NCBI GenBank assembly: GCA_000432775.1 | Contig: HF990337.1 | Span: 1-44,454 of the forward strand | Reading direction: 5' to 3' | Length of the DNA: 44,454 nucleotides | Source of the DNA: Alistipes sp. CAG:831 | GTDB lineage: Bacteria; Bacteroidota; Bacteroidia; Bacteroidales; UBA932 | In this document: positions 1 through 8,568 of the stretch, piece by piece | Layout of the letters: each line of letters opens with the position of its first letter | How positions within the stretch are numbered: position 1 is the stretch's first letter | Made by a program: the position numbers and the translations under genes | Notes under the pieces: model-generated | Databases searched by the model: none | The model's input: only the letters and a program-made list of their open reading frames with translations | What the model was told of the DNA's origin: nothing

Positions 1-49
1 ATTCACGCTCATACTATCATGATGCATAGTGTTCAAGCTCTTTACTGCA

Positions 50-72
50 ATTGAGATTGCCATTGAGATTGC
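50..72. repeat. 11-base tandem duplication
   Basis: ATTGAGATTGC occurs at 50-60 and 62-72, one base apart. It lies in the 334-base gene-free start of the window, which otherwise holds only the nagB-like promoter. No function is evident; replication slippage is the simplest explanation. Confidence 0.6.
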
Positions 73-304
73 TTGCGGATTTTAGGTAAAATAAGTGTGT
101 GTTTATTGCCCCTGCCTAATGTTATTGCAAGTCCGACGGTGCCAGACAGGAATATGCACCGCAGCCAGGTAGCGGAGAATACACCATTTGCAATGAGAGC
201 AGATGAGGGGATATGTATTCATAGCTCGTTTAGTGCTTTCAAAGTTACGGATTTTTTTTTGGAAAATCGCAAATTTTTCAAGCATTCCGTTAATGAAATT
301 TGAC

Positions 305-312
305 TATCTTTG
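305..312 (+). promoter_or_regulatory. -7 promoter element of the nagB-like gene
   Basis: TATCTTTG matches the Bacteroidetes -7 consensus TAnnTTTG. It sits 22 bases before the ATG at 335, so transcription should start around 317. This excludes the in-frame ATGs further upstream. The -33 box is weak (T-run around 274-279). Confidence 0.75.
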
Positions 313-334
313 TGACAGAAAAATCAGCACTGGT

Positions 335-2647
335 ATGAACGATAATTTTACAAACGTCGAAAAAGCCTACATAGGCGACGTAAAACACAGATTTCCTACC
401 AACATCCCCTACATCACAGTGGAGAATTTTCCCAAGCTCGGCAAGCTCACCGCATTCCGTTTCCTGGAGTGGGCGGCGGAGCATCCGGACGGAGTCATCA
501 GCCTTCCTACAGGCAAGACTCCTGAATACTTTATCGCATGGGTTAAAAAGGTCCTGAACGAGTGGGACACCAAGGAAGGCGCGGCCTCCAGGGAAGAGAG
601 CGGACTCCTTCTCAACAAGAAGCCCGACCTGCGCGGCCTGCATTTCGTACAGATAGACGAGTTCTACCCGATCGACCCCCGCCAGCACAACAGTTTCTAC
701 AACTATGTTCAGAAATACTACGTAGAGGACTTCGGCCTGGACGCCTCGAAGGGCATCTTCATCAACTGCGAGCAGATACCCCTCGCGGACGGCAGGCACT
801 TCACCGAAGTGTTCCCCGACGGAGTGATAGACCTGAGTCTGCGCTACCGCAACGCCAGGTCAGCCGCGGAGGACATACAGCAGAAGTCTATTTTCATGAT
901 TGACAACTGGTGCGCGGCCTACGACCAGAAGGTAAGGGACATGGGCGGTATCGGATTCTTCCTCGGAGGCATCGGTCCCGACGGGCACATAGCATTCAAC
1001 GTCCGCGGCAGCGACCCCCACTCCACCACCCGACTGACCCACACCAACTACGAGACCCAGGCCGCCGCAGCAAGCGACCTCGGAGGCATCGAGATATCCC
1101 GCATCAAGCCCGTAATCACCATCGGCCTGGAGACCATCACCCATGACCCCGAGGCTGTAGCCATCATCTTCGCAGCCGGAGAGGCCAAAGCCCCGGTAGT
1201 AGCAGATGCCCTGGAGAAGACCCCCTGCAACCTCTACCCCGCCTCGGTGCTCTCGAAGCTGCCCAACGCCCGCTTCTATCTCACCACTGGCGCCGCCTCG
1301 ATGCTGCATGAGTCCGTGTACCACTACTACGCCGACTCACCGTGGTCCCAGGAGAAGACCGACCGCGCAGTCATCGACTGCTGCAACCGCATCAACAAGT
1401 ACGGCGACAAGATTACCCTCGAGGATCTCAAGGCCGACGAGTACTGCAGCATGATTCCCGGTCTGGACGAGCACACCGTACAGAGCGTCATCGACTCCCT
1501 GACCCGCAAGATTGCCCGCGGCACCTCGACCTGGAGCAACCAGAACTTCTACTACACCGGTCCCCACCACGACGACATCCTTCTGGGCCTGCTGCCCCAC
1601 ATTCACAGGGTATCCCGCAACGAGACCAACGAGTCGCATTTCTCCATCATGACCTCCGGCTTCAACGCCGTGACCAACCACTTCCTCATCGATGCCCTGA
1701 ACGAGACTCTTGGCTTCCTGGACGCAGGCAAGATCGAGATGACCGACTATCCCGACTTCTTCACCGAGGGCTGGAAACGCAAGCGCGAGAAGGACATCTA
1801 TCACTCTCTGATACATGTCGCATCCGGCAATGAGGAGGAACGCAAGAGAGGCCGCTCACACCGCCTGGTACGCGATTTCATCGAAATCTACGGAGTCAAG
1901 AGCAAGGAAGAGCTGCGGAAAAAGATACTGGACGTAATAGACGAGACCCGCCACAGCTACGACGGCCAGAAGATGTCGGCCGACATCCGTCTGCTCAAGG
2001 GTATGATCCGCGAGTTCGAGGAGGAGCTGGTATGGGGCTTCTTCGGCATCAAGAATGAGAACGTGCACCACCTGCGTCTGGGCTTCTACACCGGTGACAT
2101 CTTCACCGAGCAGCCCAACCGCGAGCGTGACGTGGCCCCCATCCTCGAGGAGCTGCGCACCATCAGGCCTACCGTCATCAGCATCGCCTTCGACCCCGAG
2201 GGCAGCGGTCCTGACACCCACTACAAGGTACTCCAGGCCATCGCCGAGGCTATCCGCGAATGGGGCAAGGAGGCCGACCTGAGCAACCTCAAGATCTGGG
2301 GCTACCGCAATGTATGGTATCGTTTCCTCCCTTCAGAGGCGACACATATCGTACCCGTGTCCCTCAACGCGATGAGCGTATTCGACAACGCCTTCTGCAA
2401 CTGCTACGCCTCACAGGTACACGCCGACTTCCCGAGCTACATGCTCGACGGCAAGTTCAGCGACCTGGCCAAGATCATCTGGGTAGACCAGCTCGCCAAA
2501 GTACAGCGCGTACTCGGCAAGCCGTTCTTCTACCAGAACCCCAGCCCGAGGCTCAGGACCACTCATGGTCTGCTCTTCTTCAAGGAGATGAACGTGGAAG
2601 AGTTCCTGCAATCAGCCCGCGAGCTCCAGAAGTCGATGACTATGTAA
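335..2647 (+). CDS. nagB: NagB-type glucosamine-6-phosphate deaminase fused to a PIG-L/LmbE-like domain
   Basis: The protein has 770 residues. The N-terminal half (about 1-380) carries NagB landmarks: phosphate loop LPTGKTP (57-63), QIDEFYP with D108/E109, and GGIGPDGHIAFN with D216 and H218 at the positions of the catalytic Asp/His. That family converts glucosamine-6-phosphate to fructose-6-phosphate and ammonia. The C-terminal half resembles PIG-L/LmbE zinc deacetylases: GPHHDD (409-414) in place of the usual HPDD, plus a later DTHYKV corresponding to the third metal ligand. Ordinary NagB is about 260 residues, so this is the long two-domain form known in Bacteroidetes. The open frame extends upstream to 203, but the promoter at 305-312 fixes the start at 335. 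No nagA is nearby. The C-terminal substrate is unknown; it may deacetylate an N-acetyl sugar before deamination (inference). Confidence 0.85.
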   Translation: MNDNFTNVEKAYIGDVKHRFPTNIPYITVENFPKLGKLTAFRFLEWAAEHPDGVISLPTGKTPEYFIAWVKKVLNEWDTKEGAASREESGLLLNKKPDLRGLHFVQIDEFYPIDPRQHNSFYNYVQKYYVEDFGLDASKGIFINCEQIPLADGRHFTEVFPDGVIDLSLRYRNARSAAEDIQQKSIFMIDNWCAAYDQKVRDMGGIGFFLGGIGPDGHIAFNVRGSDPHSTTRLTHTNYETQAAAASDLGGIEISRIKPVITIGLETITHDPEAVAIIFAAGEAKAPVVADALEKTPCNLYPASVLSKLPNARFYLTTGAASMLHESVYHYYADSPWSQEKTDRAVIDCCNRINKYGDKITLEDLKADEYCSMIPGLDEHTVQSVIDSLTRKIARGTSTWSNQNFYYTGPHHDDILLGLLPHIHRVSRNETNESHFSIMTSGFNAVTNHFLIDALNETLGFLDAGKIEMTDYPDFFTEGWKRKREKDIYHSLIHVASGNEEERKRGRSHRLVRDFIEIYGVKSKEELRKKILDVIDETRHSYDGQKMSADIRLLKGMIREFEEELVWGFFGIKNENVHHLRLGFYTGDIFTEQPNRERDVAPILEELRTIRPTVISIAFDPEGSGPDTHYKVLQAIAEAIREWGKEADLSNLKIWGYRNVWYRFLPSEATHIVPVSLNAMSVFDNAFCNCYASQVHADFPSYMLDGKFSDLAKIIWVDQLAKVQRVLGKPFFYQNPSPRLRTTHGLLFFKEMNVEEFLQSARELQKSMTM

Positions 2648-2671
2648 GAGAGATTGCTCCGGTAAAATGAG

Positions 2672-2714
2672 ATACGGTGTTCCGTCAGAATCTGGACGGG
2701 ACACCGTATTTTTT
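2672..2714 (+). terminator. Intrinsic terminator of the nagB-like gene, overlapping the activase 3' end
   Basis: ATACGGTGT (2672-2680) pairs with ACACCGTAT (2701-2709), continued by CCGTC/GACGG around an eight-base loop. A T-run (2709-2714) follows. The downstream arm and loop are also the last codons of the convergent activase gene, whose stop lies in the loop. The minus-strand copy lacks a good U-tract. Confidence 0.8.
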
Positions 2715-3617
2715 GAATATTTCCACAGCAGCCTGCAGATCTTCCTCCGACGGAGCGGACATTGGGACTCCGTCAGGATTGTAGACCGTTCCCATACGGG
2801 AGTGCTTCGACTTGCCGATGTCATGATAGGGCAGCAGCTCGACATAGCGCGGCAGACGCGGGAGAGAAGCCAGGAATGCGGCCGTAGCGGTCACATTGTC
2901 CCCGGTGGCATTGATGCCTATTATATAAGGTATACGGACAATATAATCGGCCCCGGCCTCTGCAAGGACCCGCAGGTTGTTCAGGATAGGCTCGTTGGGC
3001 ACTCCGCAGCAGCGGCGGTGGACTGCAGAGTCCATGTGCTTGAGATCCACCAGGTACAATTCACACCGCCCCAGAGTCCCCCGCACCAGTTGCTCCGGAG
3101 CGAACAGCGTAGTGTCCAGTGTCCGGTGCAGGGTGTATCCGTCCTTCTGTGCCGCCTCCCCGATATAGTCCAGCAGGGTGATGATGGAGTCGCCCTGATA
3201 CAGGGGTTCGCCTCCGCTGAAGGTCACTCCGCCGCCGGAAGACTCGAAGAAAGGGCGTTCCTTCGCTATCTCAGTGTAAATCTGCTCCGCCGTATAAGTC
3301 CTGGCCGCCATCTCCACGGCTTTCGTAGGGCAGGCTTCGGCGCACTTGCCGCAGAGAGTGCATTTGGATGCGTCGCAGCGGATTGCGCCGGAGGCTCCAC
3401 GCCCGGGCATGGACAGTGCTCCGGAAGGGCAGAAATGCACGCAGGCCCCGCAAAGGATACACTTGGAAGGGGTGTACATACGGGTCTGTGTGCGGGATAT
3501 GCCCTCAGGGTTGTGACACCACAGACAGGACAGCGGGCATCCTTTGAAGAAAAATGTAATCCGGATGCCCGGTCCGTCGTTAATCGAATATCGCTTGATG
3601 TCGAATATCCTGTACAT
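2685..3617 (-). CDS. hypE: Glycyl radical enzyme activating enzyme (radical SAM)
   Basis: This 310-residue protein should install the glycyl radical on the enzyme encoded just upstream, using S-adenosylmethionine and a [4Fe-4S] cluster. The start DGPGIRITFFFKGCPLSC is characteristic of the family, with the radical SAM cysteines at C27, C31 and C34 (CxxxCxxC). Two ferredoxin-type clusters follow (CILCGACVHFC and CTLCGKCAEAC), as in activases of PFL-like dehydratases. A later FSGGEPLYQ matches the conserved GGEP motif. The start overlaps the stop of the dehydratase gene by one base (TGATG), indicating translational coupling. The symbol rests on the partner assignment; the family is certain. Confidence 0.9.
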   Translation of the reverse strand: MYRIFDIKRYSINDGPGIRITFFFKGCPLSCLWCHNPEGISRTQTRMYTPSKCILCGACVHFCPSGALSMPGRGASGAIRCDASKCTLCGKCAEACPTKAVEMAARTYTAEQIYTEIAKERPFFESSGGGVTFSGGEPLYQGDSIITLLDYIGEAAQKDGYTLHRTLDTTLFAPEQLVRGTLGRCELYLVDLKHMDSAVHRRCCGVPNEPILNNLRVLAEAGADYIVRIPYIIGINATGDNVTATAAFLASLPRLPRYVELLPYHDIGKSKHSRMGTVYNPDGVPMSAPSEEDLQAAVEIFKKYGVPSRF

Positions 3618-6043
3618 CAGAATGAAGCGTTCTCAGTACGTGCTATGATCTCCTCCTGATAGTCAGCGCAGAGGTCATTGAAATAATCGCTGTAGCCGGC
3701 CACGCGGACCATAAGGTCACGGTACTGCTCCGGATGCTTCTGGGCATCGCGGAGAGTGGCGGTGTCTACGATGTTGAACTGGATGTGGTGCCCGCCGAGA
3801 CCAAAGTAGGCGCGGATAAACTGACCGAGCTTGGTGAGGTCCTCCTCCTTCTTGAGTATCTGAGGTATCAGCCTCTGGTTGAGCAGAGTACCGCCGGAAA
3901 GGCTCTGGTCGAGCTTACCGAGGGACTTGACCACTGCAGTGGGGCCGTGAGTGTCGGCGCCATGCGAGGGAGACGTACCGTCCGAGATAGGCAGGAAAGC
4001 GTGGCGTCCGTCTGCCGATGCCCCGAGCACCTTGCCGAAGTAGATATGACAGGTGGTGGAGAGCATATTCATGTGGTAGCAGGAGCCCTTGATGTTGGGA
4101 CGGCCCTCGATAGCCTTGAAAAGGTCGTTGTAGACGCGGACTGCGATGGAGTCCGCATACTCGTCGTCGTTGCCGAAGAAAGAGGTGTGGTTGATAATCC
4201 ACTGACGGTCGAACTCATGGCCCTTGAAGTCGGCCTTGAGCATCTCCAGCATCCGGTCCATGGTGTAACGGCCCTCTTCGAAGACGTGCTTCTTGATAGA
4301 AGACATGGCGTCGGTGACGGTACCGAGGCCGGTGCACTGGATGTAGTTGGTGTTGTAGCGGGGACCGCAGTTGTAATAGTCCTTGCCCTTGGCGATGCAG
4401 TCATCGATAAGCACGGAGAGGAATGTAGCGGGAGCGTACTCCGCGAACATACGGTCGATATAGTTGTTGACCTTGATTTTTTCCAGCACCACATACTCGA
4501 GCTGCTTGAGGAAAGCGGCATACAGGTCCTCGAATGTCCTGAACTCCCTGGCATCGCCGGTGGCTATGCTGATCTGACGGCCGGTGAGGGGGTCGATACC
4601 GTTGTTCAGAGCCAGTTCGAGGAGCTTGGGCACGTTCAGATAGCCCGTGAGCAGATAGGCCTCCTTACCAAAGGCACCCACCTCGATACAGCCGCTGCAA
4701 CCTCCCTCTCGGGCGTCCTCCAGGCTCTTGCCCTGACGGACGAGCTCCCGGACATAGGTGTCGGGATTGAAGAGGGACGGATAGCCGTACCCCAGACGGA
4801 TGACCTTGCAGGCAGCCTTGACCAGGTCGTCGGAGGTCTTCTCGCTCACGTGTACGGAACAGCCGGGCTGCAGGATGTGCAGCTCTCCGAGCACCTCGAG
4901 GAGGATGTAGGACACCTCGCTCTCACCAGAGGTGCCGTCGCGCTTCACTCCGCCTATATTGATATTGGTAAAGTCGTTGTATGTGCCGCTCTCTTTGGCC
5001 GTGATACCCACCTTCGGAGGAGCGGGATGGTTGTTGACCTTGATCCAGAAGCAGCTGATGTACTCCTTGGCCTGCTCGCGGGTGAGGGTGCCGGCAGCAG
5101 TCTCCCTCTCATAGAAGGGAGCCAGGTGCTGGTCGAAATGCCCGGGGTTCATGGCATCCCAGCCGTTGAGCTCGAGAATCGTACCGAGGTGGCAGAACCA
5201 GTACATCTGCACAGCCTCGCGGAATGTCCTGGGAGCATTCTCGGGGACCCATGTGCAGACCTCAATGATATCCTGAAGTTCCTTGATCCGGCGTCTGTAA
5301 GCGTCCTCCTGAGTCTCGCCCTGGAACGGAGTAGCCTTGAAGGCGGGACCTCCGGCAAGGGCCTTCTCTATCCTGGCTATCTGCTTGCGGGCCTCATCGG
5401 CATGACGGCGTCCGAACAGAATCAGGGCATCGCACGAGATGGACATGGCCCTCAGCTCTTCCTGCTTGTCGGTCGCCTCGGGGTCATTGAGGAAATCCAG
5501 CTTGGAGAGCTGTTCATCTATCTTGGCCTTGAAGTCCTTCATGCCCATGCGGTACATCTTGCCGTCCAGAGCGGTATGGCCGGGAGCCCTCTGCTCCATG
5601 AACTCTGTGAACACACCTGCCTCATAGAGGGATTTCCAGCTCTCGGGCACGTGGTTGAAGATGCGGTCCCTCTGGGTACGGCCCTTCCAGAAAGGAATCA
5701 CTTCCTTTTTATATTTCTCTATATCGCGGTCGGAGATAGTATAGTGCTGTATCTCCCGGCTGCGAAGCACCTTGAAGTCCTCTACGGAGTGACAGTTCAG
5801 TTCCGGGAATGTAGGCACGGCCTTGGGCTTGGGACCGCGCTCCCCGACGATAAGCTCGTTGTCGCCGATATAGATTCTCTTCTTGGCGCAGAGGTTGTAG
5901 AAGTTTTTGGCCCGGAGGACGGGAATGGAGTATTTTCCCTCGTTCTTCCTGTAAAATTCGGTTTCGATCAATGCCCTTTCGATAGTAAGCGAAGGCTCGG
6001 CATTGACAGACTGCTCACGCAGCATGTTGACTCTTTCTGTCAT
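3617..6043 (-). CDS. hypD: Glycyl radical dehydratase, probably trans-4-hydroxy-L-proline dehydratase
   Basis: This 808-residue protein belongs to the glycyl radical enzymes. The thiyl-radical cysteine is C452 in GGCSGCIEVG with partner E454; the radical glycine is G783 in RVAGYSDYF. From memory, HypD of Clostridioides difficile uses C434, E436, Y450, S334, D339, F340, T645 and G765. Here the same residues occur at a constant offset of +18: C452, E454, Y468, S352, D357, F358, T663 and G783. F148 and H156 keep the spacing of HypD F152/H160. HypD dehydrates trans-4-hydroxyproline to 1-pyrroline-5-carboxylate, which ProC reduces to proline. No proC is in this window. Pyruvate formate-lyase is excluded because it has two adjacent active-site cysteines. 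A relative acting on another hydroxylated substrate remains possible. The enzyme is oxygen-sensitive and cytoplasmic by family. Confidence 0.85.
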   Translation of the reverse strand: MTERVNMLREQSVNAEPSLTIERALIETEFYRKNEGKYSIPVLRAKNFYNLCAKKRIYIGDNELIVGERGPKPKAVPTFPELNCHSVEDFKVLRSREIQHYTISDRDIEKYKKEVIPFWKGRTQRDRIFNHVPESWKSLYEAGVFTEFMEQRAPGHTALDGKMYRMGMKDFKAKIDEQLSKLDFLNDPEATDKQEELRAMSISCDALILFGRRHADEARKQIARIEKALAGGPAFKATPFQGETQEDAYRRRIKELQDIIEVCTWVPENAPRTFREAVQMYWFCHLGTILELNGWDAMNPGHFDQHLAPFYERETAAGTLTREQAKEYISCFWIKVNNHPAPPKVGITAKESGTYNDFTNINIGGVKRDGTSGESEVSYILLEVLGELHILQPGCSVHVSEKTSDDLVKAACKVIRLGYGYPSLFNPDTYVRELVRQGKSLEDAREGGCSGCIEVGAFGKEAYLLTGYLNVPKLLELALNNGIDPLTGRQISIATGDAREFRTFEDLYAAFLKQLEYVVLEKIKVNNYIDRMFAEYAPATFLSVLIDDCIAKGKDYYNCGPRYNTNYIQCTGLGTVTDAMSSIKKHVFEEGRYTMDRMLEMLKADFKGHEFDRQWIINHTSFFGNDDEYADSIAVRVYNDLFKAIEGRPNIKGSCYHMNMLSTTCHIYFGKVLGASADGRHAFLPISDGTSPSHGADTHGPTAVVKSLGKLDQSLSGGTLLNQRLIPQILKKEEDLTKLGQFIRAYFGLGGHHIQFNIVDTATLRDAQKHPEQYRDLMVRVAGYSDYFNDLCADYQEEIIARTENASF

Positions 6044-6086
6044 GATGATATGTTTTTTTGATTGTTGACGGATGTTATTCAGGTAT

Positions 6087-6168
6087 GCGGCTCAGACGCC
6101 GCGCGGGAAGATATCCCGCCGGTCCTCATGCTAGCGTATAAAGCAGGAGTATAGCCCGCGACCGGGCT
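6087..6168 (-). promoter_or_regulatory. Structured 5' leader of the hypD operon (three hairpins)
   Basis: Three perfect hairpins lie between the hypD promoter and its ATG: GCGGC/GCCGC (6087-6091 with 6098-6102), GCGGGA/TCCCGC (6103-6108 with 6114-6119) and AGCCCG/CGGGCT (6153-6158 with 6163-6168, four-base loop). The leader would be about 160 nt, far longer than most others here. A cis-acting RNA is possible but matches no class I recognise. Confidence 0.45.
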
Positions 6169-6210
6169 TGTGGTACATATTTACTATGTATGAATAACCT
6201 TTCATCAGTG

Positions 6211-6218
6211 CAAATTTA
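6211..6218 (-). promoter_or_regulatory. -7 promoter element of the hypD operon
   Basis: On the minus strand the bases read TAAATTTG, an exact TAnnTTTG match, predicting transcription start near 6204. A minus-strand TTG at about 6238-6240 can serve as the -33 box. It sits back to back with the promoter of the divergent DUF4294 gene. Confidence 0.65.
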
Positions 6219-6230
6219 GAATAAAACACT

Positions 6231-6238
6231 TATATTCG
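6231..6238 (+). promoter_or_regulatory. -7 promoter element of the DUF4294 gene
   Basis: TATATTCG is a one-base variant of TAnnTTTG ending seven bases before the ATG at 6246. The mRNA would have a leader of only a few bases. Confidence 0.5.
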
Positions 6239-6245
6239 CAACACC

Positions 6246-6968
6246 ATGAGCATTAAAAATTACATCCTCATCTTTTTCTCCCTGTTCCTGATGCTGCAGA
6301 ACGCACAGGCCCAGGTACGCAAAGCCGACGGGCCCCGCGAACTCAGGCGGAGCCAGGTCAGGGCGACTGAGAAAGACAGCGCTTCCCTTATGCTGTATGA
6401 GGTGGACGAGAACGGGGATACAATATATCTGGACGAGATCGAACCGGTATACAAGGTGGCTGTACGCAAGGGCCGTGAATGGCGCCGTTATTACCGGCTG
6501 GTACACAACTTCGCCAAAGCCTATCCATACGCCCTGCTGGCCGAAGAGAAACTGAGCGAGGCCGACTCTACCATCACTACAGACGGGCTGCGGCGCGGCA
6601 AGCGCAACCGCTATATCAACATCCTCCAGAAAGAACTGTTCGAGACATTCGAAAAACCGCTGAGGAATCTGACAGTCAGCCAGGGAAAACTGCTGCTGAG
6701 ACTGATAGACCGACAGACCGGCATCACTCCCTACGAGATCATAAACGAATACAAGGGACGGGCAGCGGCCGGATTCTGGCAGGGTATTGCCAGGATATTC
6801 GGTTCCGACATGAAACTGCCCTACGACCCGGAGGGAGCCGACCGCCAGACTGAGGAACTGGTGGTCCTCTATCAGAAAGGGGAGTTCAACGTCCTGTACC
6901 GCTCAGTCTTCGGGCAGAATCCTCCGGAACCGGTAGTCAGGTCCCGGCTGGACGTGAAGCAGCGCTGA
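6246..6968 (+). CDS. DUF4294 family exported protein
   Basis: The protein has 240 residues with an N-terminal signal peptide (hydrophobic 6-18, then QNAQAQ). The rest matches the Bacteroidetes family DUF4294: a DENGDTIYLDEIEPVYK start, then a helical basic region (REWRRYYRLVHNFAKAYPYA) and a conserved LIDRQTGITPYEII segment. The function is unknown; it should act in the periplasm. The last 32 bases overlap the 3' end of lpxH on the other strand. It is divergent from hypD with abutting promoters, but nothing else links the two. Confidence 0.85.
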   Translation: MSIKNYILIFFSLFLMLQNAQAQVRKADGPRELRRSQVRATEKDSASLMLYEVDENGDTIYLDEIEPVYKVAVRKGREWRRYYRLVHNFAKAYPYALLAEEKLSEADSTITTDGLRRGKRNRYINILQKELFETFEKPLRNLTVSQGKLLLRLIDRQTGITPYEIINEYKGRAAAGFWQGIARIFGSDMKLPYDPEGADRQTEELVVLYQKGEFNVLYRSVFGQNPPEPVVRSRLDVKQR

Positions 6969-7728
6969 CAGTGAGGTTCTGCCCGTCGAAGACGGCATAT
7001 TCACCTCCGTCCACCCAGCACCCGAGAATAATCATACGTCCTCCAGAGGGGATGTCTATCTCCCCTGGGGTATGGTAGTGGCCGAAAATATAATAGTCTA
7101 TCCCCTCGCCTGGATGTCCGGCATTCCATTGTCTTCCGAAAGAGTCCGCAAAGCGGTAAAGAGGCTCGTCCTTTCCGCGGAACCGGTAGAGGGAGGAGCG
7201 CTGCGGATCATTCTTCACCTTACGGGAATGGGAGGCCCATGCGTAACCCAGTCCGAAGGCCCACCGGGGATGGATGGCCGAGAACAACACCTGCAGCAGC
7301 CGGTTGTGGAACATCCAGCGGATTACTCTGAAACCGGGTTCATTCCGGCCGAGCCCGTCTCCGTGTCCCAGACAGAAACGGCGTCCGGCGAGTTCCGTGA
7401 CAAAGGGTTCGGCGACCACCTTTATGCCCAGTTCCTGCTCGAAATAGGAGTAGGCCCAGACATCGTGGTTGCCGGGAAAGAACCATACCGGCACCCCGCT
7501 GTCCGTCAGCGCGGCCAGAGCCCCGAGTGCCCGGGTATGTCCCCGGGGAATGGTATAGCGGTACTCATACCAGAAATCAAAGATATCCCCCAGCAGAAAG
7601 ACTCCGGCGGCATCGTCCCGGATACTCCCGAGCAGAGAAACGAAACGGTTCTCCAGTTCCCTGGAATCACAGCCGCATACTCCCAGATGAACGTCCGATA
7701 TGAAATAGTATCTGTTCCTTCCGGCCAT
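6937..7728 (-). CDS. lpxH: UDP-2,3-diacylglucosamine pyrophosphatase (LpxH family)
   Basis: This 263-residue calcineurin-like metallophosphoesterase carries all family blocks: ISDVHLG (D12, H14), GDIFDFWYEY, GNHDVW, GHGDG and GHYHTPGE. LpxH hydrolyses UDP-2,3-diacylglucosamine to lipid X at the inner face of the cytoplasmic membrane in lipid A synthesis. Length and motif order fit Bacteroidetes LpxH rather than generic phosphoesterases. It is the last gene of the ftsX-DUF3098-uppP-lpxH unit, nine bases after uppP, and its end overlaps the convergent DUF4294 gene. Confidence 0.88.
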   Translation of the reverse strand: MAGRNRYYFISDVHLGVCGCDSRELENRFVSLLGSIRDDAAGVFLLGDIFDFWYEYRYTIPRGHTRALGALAALTDSGVPVWFFPGNHDVWAYSYFEQELGIKVVAEPFVTELAGRRFCLGHGDGLGRNEPGFRVIRWMFHNRLLQVLFSAIHPRWAFGLGYAWASHSRKVKNDPQRSSLYRFRGKDEPLYRFADSFGRQWNAGHPGEGIDYYIFGHYHTPGEIDIPSGGRMIILGCWVDGGEYAVFDGQNLTVSAASRPAGT

Positions 7729-7737
7729 CCGTCCTCT

Positions 7738-8568
7738 CTAAGCCAATGCCTCGAAGATGAAGCAGAAAGCGGCAGCCACCAGACAGTAGAGTGCGAACCA
7801 GCGCAGACGGGCCCTCTGGACTATGCGGATCATCCAGCGGCAGGCGATGTAGCCGGAGATAAAGGCAGTCAGGGTACCCAATGTCAGGGACAAGGCGGAT
7901 ATTCCCGAGGTAGAGGCGGAAAAGTCCCCTCCGATCAGCTGAAGGAATGCCTCGCCCAGAATGGGAATCAGAACCATCAGGAACGAGAACTGCGCCATGG
8001 AACTCTTCCTGACCCCGAGCATAAGGCCGGTGGAGATGGTGGTGCCGGAGCGGGAGAGTCCGGGCATCACGGCGAAGGCCTGGGCAATGCCTATGATAAG
8101 GGCATCCCACCAGCCTACCTCACGTCCGGGCTCACGCCCCTCGGCTGCGGCCCTGCGGGCCTGACGGTTCGAGAGGGTCTCGCCCAGAGTCAGCAGCACC
8201 GCCGTGAGTATCAGCATGCTGCCCACGATTATGAGACCGGAGCCGAAAATATCTTCGACGAAGTCCTTGAAGAATACTCCTACGATGAATACCGGAATCA
8301 TCGAGACACAGATTTTGAGGAAATACTCGGTCTGAGGATTATATCTGAACTTGAAGACACCGCCGATGATATTCCATATCTCCTTGCGGAAAGCCACTAT
8401 GGTGCTCAGCACGGTGGCAGCATGGACGGCGACCTCGAAACTGAGATTGTCCGCATCTATTCCGAAGATAGCCTTGAAAATGGTGAGATGCCCGCTGCTG
8501 CTCACGGGAAGAAACTCCGTAAGGCCCTGGATAAGACCCAAGACCACTGCCTGAAACCATTCCATCAC
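7738..8568 (-). CDS. uppP: Undecaprenyl-diphosphatase (UppP/BacA)
   Basis: This 276-residue polytopic membrane protein dephosphorylates undecaprenyl diphosphate to recycle the lipid carrier of peptidoglycan and other polymers. The two signature motifs are GLTEFLPVSSSGHL (residues 15-28, catalytic Glu) and MPGLSRSGTTIS near residue 170. Family length is about 270. The start overlaps the DUF3098 stop by four bases (ATGA), indicating coupled translation. BacA overexpression confers bacitracin resistance in other species; here it is most simply the housekeeping copy. Confidence 0.95.
   Translation of the reverse strand: MMEWFQAVVLGLIQGLTEFLPVSSSGHLTIFKAIFGIDADNLSFEVAVHAATVLSTIVAFRKEIWNIIGGVFKFRYNPQTEYFLKICVSMIPVFIVGVFFKDFVEDIFGSGLIIVGSMLILTAVLLTLGETLSNRQARRAAAEGREPGREVGWWDALIIGIAQAFAVMPGLSRSGTTISTGLMLGVRKSSMAQFSFLMVLIPILGEAFLQLIGGDFSASTSGISALSLTLGTLTAFISGYIACRWMIRIVQRARLRWFALYCLVAAAFCFIFEALA

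Noticed and set aside
73..303. A 76-codon frame upstream of the nagB-like gene
   Set aside because: No recognisable sequence features, and it runs into the promoter of the real gene.
3617..6043. Pyruvate formate-lyase as the identity of the glycyl radical enzyme
   Set aside because: PFL has two adjacent active-site cysteines; here a single Cys is followed by Ile-Glu, and the other active-site residues match HypD.
3734..6061. A 775-codon open frame on the plus strand opposite hypD
   Set aside because: It mirrors the hypD frame, has no recognisable domain, and its existence follows from the codon bias of a GC-rich gene.
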